From the NCBI GenBank assembly GCA_945869715.1, contig CAMBPP010000029.1:1-13584 (forward strand): a stretch of 13,584 bases of DNA, given 5' to 3'. Numbering within the stretch: the stretch's first letter is position 1; each line of letters starts with the position of its first letter. This DNA comes from Bifidobacterium breve. Its GTDB lineage: Bacteria; Actinomycetota; Acidimicrobiia; Acidimicrobiales; Ilumatobacteraceae. The notes beneath the pieces were generated by a model. That model made no database searches. It had not been told where the DNA came from and saw only the letters and a program-made list of their open reading frames with translations. A program made the translations under genes and the position numbers. Below are positions 6,764-13,461 of this stretch, piece by piece.

Positions 6764-7642
6764 TTAGACGCGAGCAGTTAACTCGAGAAATTCAGAAACA
6801 TACCGCGGCCACAATGCCTCGGGAAGATCGTGACCCATGTCTTCTAGCATCACGAGTTTCGCGCCTGGAATAATTTCGGCAGTGCGCTCTCCACCATCGG
6901 GCGCGATGAGCGTGTCGTCAAGACCGTGCAATACAAGTGTTGGCATGGTGAGTTTCGCTAAACCTTCAGAACGGCGTCCACTGGCATAAATGGCTGCGAG
7001 TTGCCGCGGGCCACCTTCTGGATAAAAACTTCTATCGAAATCAACCGCAGCTTGCGCGCGCGTACGTTGAGCGTCTCGATATTTTTTTGAATGCCACACC
7101 AGCCATGAAGCTGAAGAATCTAAATACTCTTCGCGCACAGTAGGCGGTGGCGTAAAGAACGACTCCATTGCTTCAGCTGTGGGTTGCCCCACTTCAGGGT
7201 CACCCGGCTGCGACATGACCGAGGTAAGCGACAACACGCGATGAGGATGCTCAATGGCAACCGTTTGAGCAATCATTCCACCCATTGATGCGCCCATCAC
7301 ATGGGCTTTGGCAATACCAAGGCCGTCAAGCACTCCCATGGCATCGGCTGCCATATGTGTAAGCGTGTAAGGAACTTCCGGAATAGGTTCTTCCATGAGT
7401 GCGGCCGTAATGACTGCAGTGGTGTTGACCACCACACCATCTAATTTGGTTGACAGCCCACAATCGCGGTTGTCGAAGCGGATGACGTGAAAGTTCTGCG
7501 CGGCAAAAAGTTTGCACAAATTTTCGTGCCACGAGGTGAGTTGCGCCGAGAAACCCGAGATGAGCAGCAACGCTGGGTCGGCTGGGTTCCCAAAGGTTTC
7601 GTATTCAATGGTGATACCTGTAGGCAGAGAAAGTTGTGGCAC
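6764..7642 (-). CDS. Alpha/beta hydrolase
   Basis: This 292-residue protein has the full alpha/beta hydrolase layout: oxyanion region LLLISGFSAQ (25-34), the DNRDCG strand end (57-62), the nucleophile elbow GASMGG with Ser119, the acid Asp243 in HGLDDTLI, and His271 in EDMGHDLP. The cap region (about 140-220) is rich in aromatic residues. Sequence style resembles the RdmC/esterase-type hydrolases common in actinobacteria; the substrate (an ester, lactone or epoxide) cannot be assigned. The start is GTG 7642. A TAGAGT box lies immediately behind the stop codon of the preceding reductase and ends 6 nt before the GTG, so an own leaderless transcript is likely even though the genes are only 12 nt apart. 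No signal peptide. Confidence 0.92.
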   Translation of the reverse strand: MPQLSLPTGITIEYETFGNPADPALLLISGFSAQLTSWHENLCKLFAAQNFHVIRFDNRDCGLSTKLDGVVVNTTAVITAALMEEPIPEVPYTLTHMAADAMGVLDGLGIAKAHVMGASMGGMIAQTVAIEHPHRVLSLTSVMSQPGDPEVGQPTAEAMESFFTPPPTVREEYLDSSASWLVWHSKKYRDAQRTRAQAAVDFDRSFYPEGGPRQLAAIYASGRRSEGLAKLTMPTLVLHGLDDTLIAPDGGERTAEIIPGAKLVMLEDMGHDLPEALWPRYVSEFLELTARV

Positions 7643-7648
7643 TTGCCC

Positions 7649-7654
7649 ACTCTA
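7649..7654 (-). promoter_or_regulatory. Candidate -10 box, leaderless start of the alpha/beta hydrolase
   Basis: TAGAGT, identical to the rpmB box, is followed by GGGCAA (6 nt) and the GTG start. It directly abuts the TAG stop codon (7655-7657) of the upstream reductase, so the whole 12-nt gap consists of box plus spacer. The spacing fits a TSS at the first base of the start codon. Confidence 0.5.
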
Positions 7655-8695
7655 CTAGCGGCGGTTTTCCGCGCGTAATGCAGGTGTCTCCCAGCGCGCT
7701 TCATCGGGGGTCACCGTTGTTCCCGGAGCCACAAGGGCATCGATACGGTCAAGAATTTCTGGGCTCAACACCACTTCATCGGCACCAAGAACTGTGGTGA
7801 GATGCTCCATAATGCGCGGACCAATGATGGCACTCGTGACCCCGGGGTGATGCAGCACCCAGGCCAAGGACAGCTGAGCCAGCGTGACCCCAACTTCGTC
7901 GGCAATGAGCACGAGATCCTCAACGAGATCCATTTTCTTTTGGTTCGCAGGGTCGCTGACATCGAAACGTGCCGGTGCGCGCTGAGCACGGCCTTCACTA
8001 CGCTGAGCCGCATTTGCGCGATACACGCCCGACAACCACCCACCGTTAAGTGGGCTCCACACCAAAGTTCCCATGTTCAATTTTTGGCACGTGGGCAAAA
8101 GATCGCGTTCAATCCACCGCACAAAAATGCTGTACGGGGGTTGCTCAGTGCTGAAGGGAATATACCGATGGTCACTGGCAACCCATGCGGCCTCCATGAG
8201 GTGCTCAGCTGGAAAGGTGGAAGTACCAAAGGCGCGAATCTTGCCTTGATGTACAAGATCATTGAGTGCCGATAATGATTCTTCAATGGGCACATTGGTG
8301 TCGGGGCGGTGCAATTGATACAAGTCGATGTAATCGGTATTCAGTCGTCGCAAACTATCTTCGCATGACTTCAAAATGTGTCGTCGACTATTACCCCATG
8401 TATTTGGCGCGCGGTCAACTGCGAATGGCCCGCCCTCAATGGGGAAATGGCACTTGGTTGCCAAAATAACGTTGTCGCGGCGCCCACCAGAAAGCGCTTT
8501 ACCTGTAATGACTTCGCTGTCACCAGCCGAATACACGTCGGCAGTATCGACAAAGTTGATGCCTTCATCGAGGGCGCGGTGCACAATGCGCACGCAGTCG
8601 TCGTGGTCGCTGTTTCCCCAAGACCCAAACATCATGTTGCCCAGGCACAACGGCGAAACGAGCATTCCGGTACGACCAAGTGGAGAATATTTCAT
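7655..8695 (-). CDS. Aldo/keto reductase
   Basis: This 346-residue protein is an NADPH-dependent aldo/keto reductase. The catalytic tetrad is visible: Asp50 and Tyr55 in FVDTADVYSAG, Lys81 in LATKCH, and His129 in YQLHRPD. The N terminus MKYSPLGRTGMLVSPLCLG and the cofactor-binding C-terminal part with SAIIGPR (near residue 290) are typical of the AKR12/YajO-like or potassium-channel-beta-like branch. It would reduce aldehydes or ketones in the cytosol; the substrate is unknown. The ATG start has only a GAAGAG directly touching it, too close for a Shine-Dalgarno, but a TAGTTT box ends 6 nt before the ATG. The gap to the preceding BtuF-like gene is 27 nt. Confidence 0.94.
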   Translation of the reverse strand: MKYSPLGRTGMLVSPLCLGNMMFGSWGNSDHDDCVRIVHRALDEGINFVDTADVYSAGDSEVITGKALSGGRRDNVILATKCHFPIEGGPFAVDRAPNTWGNSRRHILKSCEDSLRRLNTDYIDLYQLHRPDTNVPIEESLSALNDLVHQGKIRAFGTSTFPAEHLMEAAWVASDHRYIPFSTEQPPYSIFVRWIERDLLPTCQKLNMGTLVWSPLNGGWLSGVYRANAAQRSEGRAQRAPARFDVSDPANQKKMDLVEDLVLIADEVGVTLAQLSLAWVLHHPGVTSAIIGPRIMEHLTTVLGADEVVLSPEILDRIDALVAPGTTVTPDEARWETPALRAENRR

Positions 8696-8701
8696 CTCTT
8701 C

Positions 8702-8707
8702 AAACTA
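8702..8707 (-). promoter_or_regulatory. Candidate -10 box, leaderless start of the aldo/keto reductase
   Basis: TAGTTT on the minus strand is followed by exactly 6 nt (GAAGAG) and the ATG. A weak TTTGTA lies 16 nt upstream as a possible -35. The box sits in the 27-nt gap behind the BtuF-like gene, implying an internal promoter in the minus-strand block. Confidence 0.5.
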
Positions 8708-8722
8708 CAAGGTGTGGTGCTT

Positions 8723-9406
8723 TTACAAACGAGCGAGATCATTGCCTAATCGTGTGAGTGCTTCATTTGTGCGAGCTCCCCACCAGAAAAGGTCTTTACC
8801 GTCAATAATGCGCACATCGGAAATGCCTGTACGTTCTTGAACTTCAGCAATATGGCGCTCGGCAAATACATAAGGCTCCGTTGGCAGCAGAACTATTTGC
8901 GCATTGAGACCCGCAAGATCTTCATCGCTCAACGTGGGGTACGCATCGGGAGAATTGGGTTGAAAAACGTGGATACCGAGACACCGCAACAAGGTGGCTC
9001 CATAGGTTTCCCGGCTAATGGTCATCCATGGTCGCCGCCATATAGGCACAAAGGCAACACTGCGCTGTTTTTGTTCTGGCAGTTCGCCGAGCGACAACGT
9101 TGGCCCACCAACGAGGTCTGACAGTCGCTGCATTTCACGCGGCACATCGTGCACCGACACCACATGCAAGTCGCAAACCGCTAGGCCATGTGCAGTAAGC
9201 GATTCAGCATCTTCTTTTCGATTCTCTTCACGATCGACGACAATAAGGTCGGGCTTCAATGCGACGATGGCTGCGATATCGGGGTCTTTTGTTCCCCCTA
9301 CATGTTGCAAAGAGGGCTGTTCGCAAAACCGCGTACATGCAATTGGCCCAATATTCCAGGCCAGCAATGTTTCCGTCACAGACGGAACAAGGCTCACTAT
9401 TTTCAT
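8723..9406 (-). CDS. BtuF-like helical-backbone metal/cobalamin-binding protein without signal peptide
   Basis: This 227-residue protein belongs to the BtuF/FhuD class III solute-binding fold: MKIVSLVPSVTETLLAW (1-17), the conserved TRFCEQP (25-31), VGGTKDPD (36-43), LKPDLIVVDREENR (50-63), IWRRPWMTISRETYG (about 122-136) and a C-terminal FFWW-like segment DLFWWGART. Secreted members bind cobalamin or ferric siderophores for an ABC importer. Here the protein starts directly with the first beta strand and has no signal peptide or lipobox, and no permease or ATPase gene is near, so it probably acts in the cytosol, perhaps as a sensor or carrier (inference). The ATG overlaps the stop of the PH-SHOCT gene by 4 nt (ATGA), so the two are translationally coupled. 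A weak GATTAT box also lies 6 nt upstream. Confidence 0.85.
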   Translation of the reverse strand: MKIVSLVPSVTETLLAWNIGPIACTRFCEQPSLQHVGGTKDPDIAAIVALKPDLIVVDREENRKEDAESLTAHGLAVCDLHVVSVHDVPREMQRLSDLVGGPTLSLGELPEQKQRSVAFVPIWRRPWMTISRETYGATLLRCLGIHVFQPNSPDAYPTLSDEDLAGLNAQIVLLPTEPYVFAERHIAEVQERTGISDVRIIDGKDLFWWGARTNEALTRLGNDLARL

Positions 9407-10011
9407 GAACCAATAATCTTACTTTTTTCTCTATCGAATTCTTCACGGGTAATCGCGCCGCGTTGCAGTAAACCTTCAAGTTTTTCCAATTGAGTTGCTA
9501 CGTCATTAGTGCGTATTCCCGTACGACCATCCATGCGAAACTGCACTTGTTCAAGCAACATTTTTTTCACAATTTGTGGACGTTGAATATCGGAGAAGCG
9601 CTGCTGCCCATCTTGGCCGCCAGATTCAATGAGCAAGTCTCCTGCACCAAGTATGCGCTCAATGATGCTCTGGTTGAAGTTCACATTGTTCACGCGCTCG
9701 AGAGGAATTTCAATTCCCTGTTTCGAAAAGAAGCCACTCTGATAAATGACTCGGTAGTTGGTGACAGCAAAATGCGTATTGCGCCACAAGAGATATTTCC
9801 AAATGACCCAGAGGACCGTGATGGCAAATACACCTGCCGACACTTTGGGAAGAAAATTCCAGAATCCGCTATCAATTTTTGTAGCGATAAATATTTCGGC
9901 AATGGTGATGGGAATAAGGATTCCTACCGACCCGGCGAAATACCACCAATGGGGGTGGATGTCGAGAACAATTTCTTCGTTCTGGTTCAGCGTGTCTTTT
10001 GGCAACGGCAT
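9403..10011 (-). CDS. Membrane protein with bacterial PH domain and C-terminal SHOCT motif
   Basis: This 202-residue protein has two predicted membrane helices (about residues 24-45 and 55-76), then a YdbS-type bacterial PH domain (about 80-150, with HFAVTNYRVIYQSGFFSKQ and EIPLERVNNV), a short linker, and a C-terminal SHOCT motif (about 172-200, QLEKLEGLLQRGAITREEFDREKSKII). The two helices near the N terminus place both later domains on the same side, presumably the cytosol. PH-like and SHOCT modules are thought to mediate oligomerisation or protein contacts; no enzymatic motif is visible. The gene heads the eight-gene minus-strand block, is divergent from the helicase, and overlaps the BtuF-like gene by 4 nt. 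A TATTGT box 6 nt before the ATG suggests leaderless expression, although GGGGA also lies close to the start. Confidence 0.88.
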   Translation of the reverse strand: MPLPKDTLNQNEEIVLDIHPHWWYFAGSVGILIPITIAEIFIATKIDSGFWNFLPKVSAGVFAITVLWVIWKYLLWRNTHFAVTNYRVIYQSGFFSKQGIEIPLERVNNVNFNQSIIERILGAGDLLIESGGQDGQQRFSDIQRPQIVKKMLLEQVQFRMDGRTGIRTNDVATQLEKLEGLLQRGAITREEFDREKSKIIGS

Positions 10012-10017
10012 GTCCCC

Positions 10018-10023
10018 ACAATA
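10018..10023 (-). promoter_or_regulatory. Candidate -10 box, leaderless start of the PH-SHOCT gene
   Basis: TATTGT on the minus strand is followed by 6 nt (GGGGAC) and the ATG at 10011. It lies in the 79-bp divergent region shared with the helicase gene, whose own candidate box is about 55 bp away on the other strand. No convincing -35 is visible. Confidence 0.5.
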
Positions 10024-10077
10024 GTGAAGTTTTTGCCGCCAAAGCCTCTCTTGTCGCCCACTGTGGCACCCAACCTC

Positions 10078-10083
10078 TATCGT
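10078..10083 (+). promoter_or_regulatory. Candidate -10 box, leaderless start of the UvrD2-like helicase
   Basis: TATCGT is followed by 7 nt and the ATG at 10091. It overlaps the alternative in-frame GTG (10082), which would then lie upstream of the transcript, and so favours the ATG. The nearest -35-like hexamer, TTGTCG at 10051, is too far (21 nt). Confidence 0.45.
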
Positions 10084-10090
10084 GAAGGCA

Positions 10091-11962
10091 ATGTCTGCTT
10101 CGTCGCTCCTATACGCCCTCGACGCTGAACAGCATCAGGCGGTCACCGCTCCTGCCGATGCCGTCATTGTTCTGGCAGGTGCCGGTTCGGGCAAAACTAC
10201 GGTTCTCACTCAACGCATCGACTACCGCATCGACAACGCCACCGCCGATGCCGAACATACGTTGGCCATTACTTTCACCCGCGAGGCGGCAGCCCAACTG
10301 CGCCGCCGCACACCACGCGGAATTCATACTGGCACTTTTCACGCCATAGCTTTTGCGCTCCTACGCCAGCGTTGCACCGACCAAGGTCGCCCCCTGCCTA
10401 CAGTGCTCACCAACAGGTACGGCATCGTTAATGAATCCATCAAGTTCATTCGCTCACGAGTCAGCGTTAATGAAGCACTCAGCGAGCTTGAATGGCTACA
10501 AGCCAGAGCGTTAACACCCCCTGCTTACCTCGCAGCCGCTGCGGCAGCAAAGCGCACCACAATTGCCAAGCCAGAAGATCTGGAAAAGGTATTTTCTGAA
10601 TACGAGAAAACGAAAGCAAAGCGCGGTGTGGTCGACTTAGGCGATCTCCTCTCACGCACTACACACGATATTGCAAACGATTTCGACTACGCCGAAGCAA
10701 CAAGGTGGCGCTATAGGCACCTTCTTGTCGACGAAGCTCAAGACATGAACCCTCAGCAATTTGCGTTCTTTTCTGCACTGCGTGGAAAAAATCGCGACGT
10801 GTTTGTTGTAGGTGACCCACTGCAATCTATCTATGGGTGGAACGGAGCAGAGCCATCACTGTTCGACACTCTTCCCGAAAAACTCGGTGGTGCCCATATT
10901 GTGCACTTGGTCAACAACTATCGCTGCTCCCCTGTCATTGTTTCCGCTGGCTTGCACGTTCTTACCAACAACGGCATTACCGCAACGGCTCGTTCCACCA
11001 AACTCGATGGCGATGCAATCACTATTCAGGGCTATGCCAATGAGCACGACGAAGCAAATGGCATTGCGCTTCTTGCTACGCAAGCTCATCGCTCTCTAGC
11101 CAGGTGGAGCGACATCGCCGTTCTTGTGCGCACCAACACTCAGCGCGAAATTGTTGCTGGAGCTTTGAAGAAACACCACATACCTGTTCTTGCGCGAGGT
11201 CAATCGGCAGTAGTTGCTCCCTTGTTACAAGAAGTCGCCGCGCTCACTCACCGCTATGCACTTGCCGACTGGGCGCTAGAACTACGCATAGCATCAGAAC
11301 CAGAGTCTCCAGAGTTTCTCTTGTCTGAACAAGTGAATGAATTTCTTCAAGATCACCCCACGGGTGCGGCGCATGGCTCCATGTTTATGACGTGGCTGTC
11401 TACCGTTGGTCAGCGCTCCAACCACAGCGAAGACGGCATCGAGTTGCTCACTTTCCATGCGGCTAAAGGTCGCGAATGGAATACCGTTTTCATTGCCGGA
11501 GCAGAACAGGGTTTGCTGCCACACTCCTCTTCACGCACGGCGGTTCAAAAGGCTGAAGAAGTGCGCTTGGCCTACGTTGCTATTACTCGTGCTGCAGAAA
11601 AGCTGTTTGTTACCCATGCCGCCGAACGCAATAGCCGTAAAGCTCGCCCGAGTAAATATTTTGTTAACCTTCCCCTCGGTGAAACCACTACGGCTCGCAT
11701 GCCAGAAGAAATTATGCAATACGCAAAAGCTGTGAGTGCTGCCACACCTAAAGGTGCACTACGTACGTGGCGCAAAGAGCGGGCTCGTCAATTAAAAACT
11801 ACAGAGGTGGGCATTTGCAACGATGCAACACTTGCTCGCCTCGAAAAAGAAATGCCAACTTCTCTTGAAGAACTTGCCTCTATTTTTGGTGCGCTTACTG
11901 CAGAGTCACTTGCACCCAGCCTCTTGCCGCTACTCGCTCAGTTCACCGCGCCGAATACGTAG
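10091..11962 (+). CDS. UvrD/Rep-family DNA helicase with C-terminal HRDC domain (UvrD2-like)
   Basis: This 623-residue superfamily 1A helicase would unwind DNA in repair or replication. Counting from ATG 10091: Q motif around EQHQAV (13-18), Walker A GAGSGKTT (30-37), motif Ia TFTREAA, motif Ic GTFHA, motif II DEAQD (214-218), motif III GDPLQSIYGWNGA (241-253), motif IV NYRCS (276-280), motif V TFHAAKGREW (454-463), motif VI VAITRA (496-501), and an HRDC domain (about 555-617). The HRDC domain makes it UvrD2-like. The tetracysteine module that joins helicase and HRDC in mycobacterial UvrD2 is absent, as there are no Cys residues in that linker, and the 2B subdomain between motifs IV and V is short. 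An in-frame GTG at 10082 would add three residues. The last 33 bp overlap the convergent thioesterase gene. Confidence 0.93.
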   Translation: MSASSLLYALDAEQHQAVTAPADAVIVLAGAGSGKTTVLTQRIDYRIDNATADAEHTLAITFTREAAAQLRRRTPRGIHTGTFHAIAFALLRQRCTDQGRPLPTVLTNRYGIVNESIKFIRSRVSVNEALSELEWLQARALTPPAYLAAAAAAKRTTIAKPEDLEKVFSEYEKTKAKRGVVDLGDLLSRTTHDIANDFDYAEATRWRYRHLLVDEAQDMNPQQFAFFSALRGKNRDVFVVGDPLQSIYGWNGAEPSLFDTLPEKLGGAHIVHLVNNYRCSPVIVSAGLHVLTNNGITATARSTKLDGDAITIQGYANEHDEANGIALLATQAHRSLARWSDIAVLVRTNTQREIVAGALKKHHIPVLARGQSAVVAPLLQEVAALTHRYALADWALELRIASEPESPEFLLSEQVNEFLQDHPTGAAHGSMFMTWLSTVGQRSNHSEDGIELLTFHAAKGREWNTVFIAGAEQGLLPHSSSRTAVQKAEEVRLAYVAITRAAEKLFVTHAAERNSRKARPSKYFVNLPLGETTTARMPEEIMQYAKAVSAATPKGALRTWRKERARQLKTTEVGICNDATLARLEKEMPTSLEELASIFGALTAESLAPSLLPLLAQFTAPNT

Positions 11963-12685
11963 CAGGCGCTCAAAAACTTCGGGTCGCATGGAAATAAAAA
12001 GCCCCTCGGCTTCAGCGCACTTCGTTTCGCCATTCATCAGAGTTGCCACAGTGAAAATTTTCCGACCTTCAATGCGGTCAATTCGCCCTTCAAAAACAAG
12101 CTCCGCATGCAACGGCGTTGGCGACGAATAACGCACCGTTAACTGCCCAGTCATTCCAGGGTTTCCTGTCAGCGACTGGGTGATACCAAGTACTTCATCG
12201 AATGCTGCAGCTATAACACCTCCGTGCACACACCCGGGAGGGCCCTCAAACACATCGGCAAAACTTACTCGGCCAACCACTCGTGCCGTGGAGTGGTCTC
12301 CAGCAGTGAGCTGACGAATTTCAATTGTCATGGGGGGCGCAACAGGGTTCATTGAGCCAATGATTGGGCTGCGATCAAGAAATGAGTTGCCCACGCCATA
12401 CGAACCATCGGCACGAGGCGCTAACGATGTACCAGTTTTGCCAGCAAAGGGGTACTCACGCATGAGCTGTTCCACCTCTTGCACCTTTGCAGTGAGTTCA
12501 TTCACCACATCTACACCCGCCGACAATTTCATTATTGCATCAGACATGTTGCGGGCAGCTGTGGCAAGTTGATCGCGTGCATTTTCTTCTGGAGACTTCC
12601 CGAGAGTTCGCTCGTGGAAGCCTTGAAACATCTTCTCTACAGCTTCAGAGCTGAAAGTACTGGTTTCAAATGACTCGTCGCTCAC
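11930..12685 (-). CDS. Hotdog-fold thioesterase (PaaI/THEM4-like) with helical N-terminal extension
   Basis: The C-terminal half of this 251-residue protein (about 118-235) is a 4HBT hotdog domain, with the active-site segment GCVHGGVIAAAFDEVLG (151-167) containing the HGG motif at 154-156 and the acidic pair Asp163/Glu164. Such enzymes hydrolyse acyl-CoA thioesters in the cytosol. The first 80 residues are charged and predicted helical (SPEENARDQLATAARNMSD, then VNELTAKVQEVEQLMRE), unlike minimal PaaI proteins of about 140 residues, and may serve in oligomerisation. The GTG start overlaps the xthA stop by 4 nt (GTGA), so translation is probably coupled. The 3' end overlaps the helicase gene on the other strand by 33 bp. 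Chain length or substrate cannot be assigned. Confidence 0.88.
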   Translation of the reverse strand: MSDESFETSTFSSEAVEKMFQGFHERTLGKSPEENARDQLATAARNMSDAIMKLSAGVDVVNELTAKVQEVEQLMREYPFAGKTGTSLAPRADGSYGVGNSFLDRSPIIGSMNPVAPPMTIEIRQLTAGDHSTARVVGRVSFADVFEGPPGCVHGGVIAAAFDEVLGITQSLTGNPGMTGQLTVRYSSPTPLHAELVFEGRIDRIEGRKIFTVATLMNGETKCAEAEGLFISMRPEVFERLLRIRRGELSE

Positions 12686-13452
12686 GCATCGACCATCATC
12701 AAAACAGGAGCATGGTCACTTGGCTGTTCACCCTTGCGTGAGTTTCTATCGATACCCACCCACGATGTTTTGTCGGCAACGGCTTGTGTTGCCAGCATGA
12801 GATCGATGCGCATTCCACGACCCTGATGAAAGTCTCCACCGCGGTAGTCCCACCAGGAGTACAACTTGCTTTCCTGGTAGTGGTCGCGAAAAACATCACG
12901 TAAACCCCAGCCACAAAGATCGGCAAGAACTTCGCGTTCAGCATCACTGACGTGTGTTTGCCCCGCAAGTTTGGCTGGGTCAGGAACATCACGATCTTCT
13001 GGTGCAATGTTGTAGTCACCCGCAATGACCAATTTTCCCTGTGGCGTGGTGAGTGCCTCGGCGTGCGCACGCAGTTGTTTCATCCAGCGTAATTTGTATT
13101 GGTAGTGATCGTTGTCAAGCGCACGGCCATTTGGCACGTATACAGAAGTAACCAGTACGCCGCCACAGTCGGCCGTAATAATGCGAGCTTCGTGATCTGG
13201 TTCGCCAACCGCGAAATTAACAACCACATTTTTCATAGGAACTTTAGAAAGAAGAGCTACGCCGTTCCACTGGCCTTGCCCAAAGTGCGCCGTGGAATAG
13301 CCCATCTCTTCAAAGGTCAATGCTGGAAATGCAGCATCGTTCATTTTCGTTTCCTGCATACACACAACATCGGGCTGCACTTCTTCAAGCCAAGCTGTCA
13401 CCCGCGGCAAACGAGCTTTGAGTGAATTCACGTTCCATGTAGCAATAAGCAT
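12682..13452 (-). CDS. xthA: Exodeoxyribonuclease III (AP endonuclease)
   Basis: This 256-residue protein is a full-length ExoIII/EEP nuclease, which cuts DNA at abasic sites and removes 3' blocking groups in base excision repair. Catalytic and metal-binding residues are all visible: Asn7 in TWNVNS, Glu34 in QETK, Tyr105 in VYVPNG, Asp146 and Asn148 in GDYNIAPED, Asp217 in RIDLML, and Asp246-His247 in the terminal SDHAPV. The ATG at 13452 gives the standard MLIATWNVNSLKAR start. The gene follows a Lys/Ala-rich protein by 9 nt and overlaps the thioesterase by 4 nt, so all three are probably transcribed together. A TAGACA formed partly from the upstream stop codon lies 6 nt before the ATG and may act as an additional weak -10. 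Confidence 0.97.
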   Translation of the reverse strand: MLIATWNVNSLKARLPRVTAWLEEVQPDVVCMQETKMNDAAFPALTFEEMGYSTAHFGQGQWNGVALLSKVPMKNVVVNFAVGEPDHEARIITADCGGVLVTSVYVPNGRALDNDHYQYKLRWMKQLRAHAEALTTPQGKLVIAGDYNIAPEDRDVPDPAKLAGQTHVSDAEREVLADLCGWGLRDVFRDHYQESKLYSWWDYRGGDFHQGRGMRIDLMLATQAVADKTSWVGIDRNSRKGEQPSDHAPVLMMVDA

Positions 13453-13461
13453 GAATACTGT

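Noticed and set aside
3810..10011. The eight-gene minus-strand block as a defence island or biosynthetic gene cluster
   Set aside because: All recognisable members are ordinary metabolic or membrane families, with no nuclease, toxin, reverse transcriptase, NRPS/PKS or mobile element, and candidate internal promoters argue against one functional unit.
10082..10090. GTG 10082 as the start of the helicase
   Set aside because: It adds only three residues, has no ribosome binding site, and overlaps the TATCGT box that fits a leaderless start at ATG 10091; not excluded completely.
9490..10128. Plus-strand open frame of 212 codons opposite the PH-SHOCT gene, running into the helicase start
   Set aside because: The translation has no family features, and it covers the PH and SHOCT motifs on the other strand as well as the divergent promoter region.
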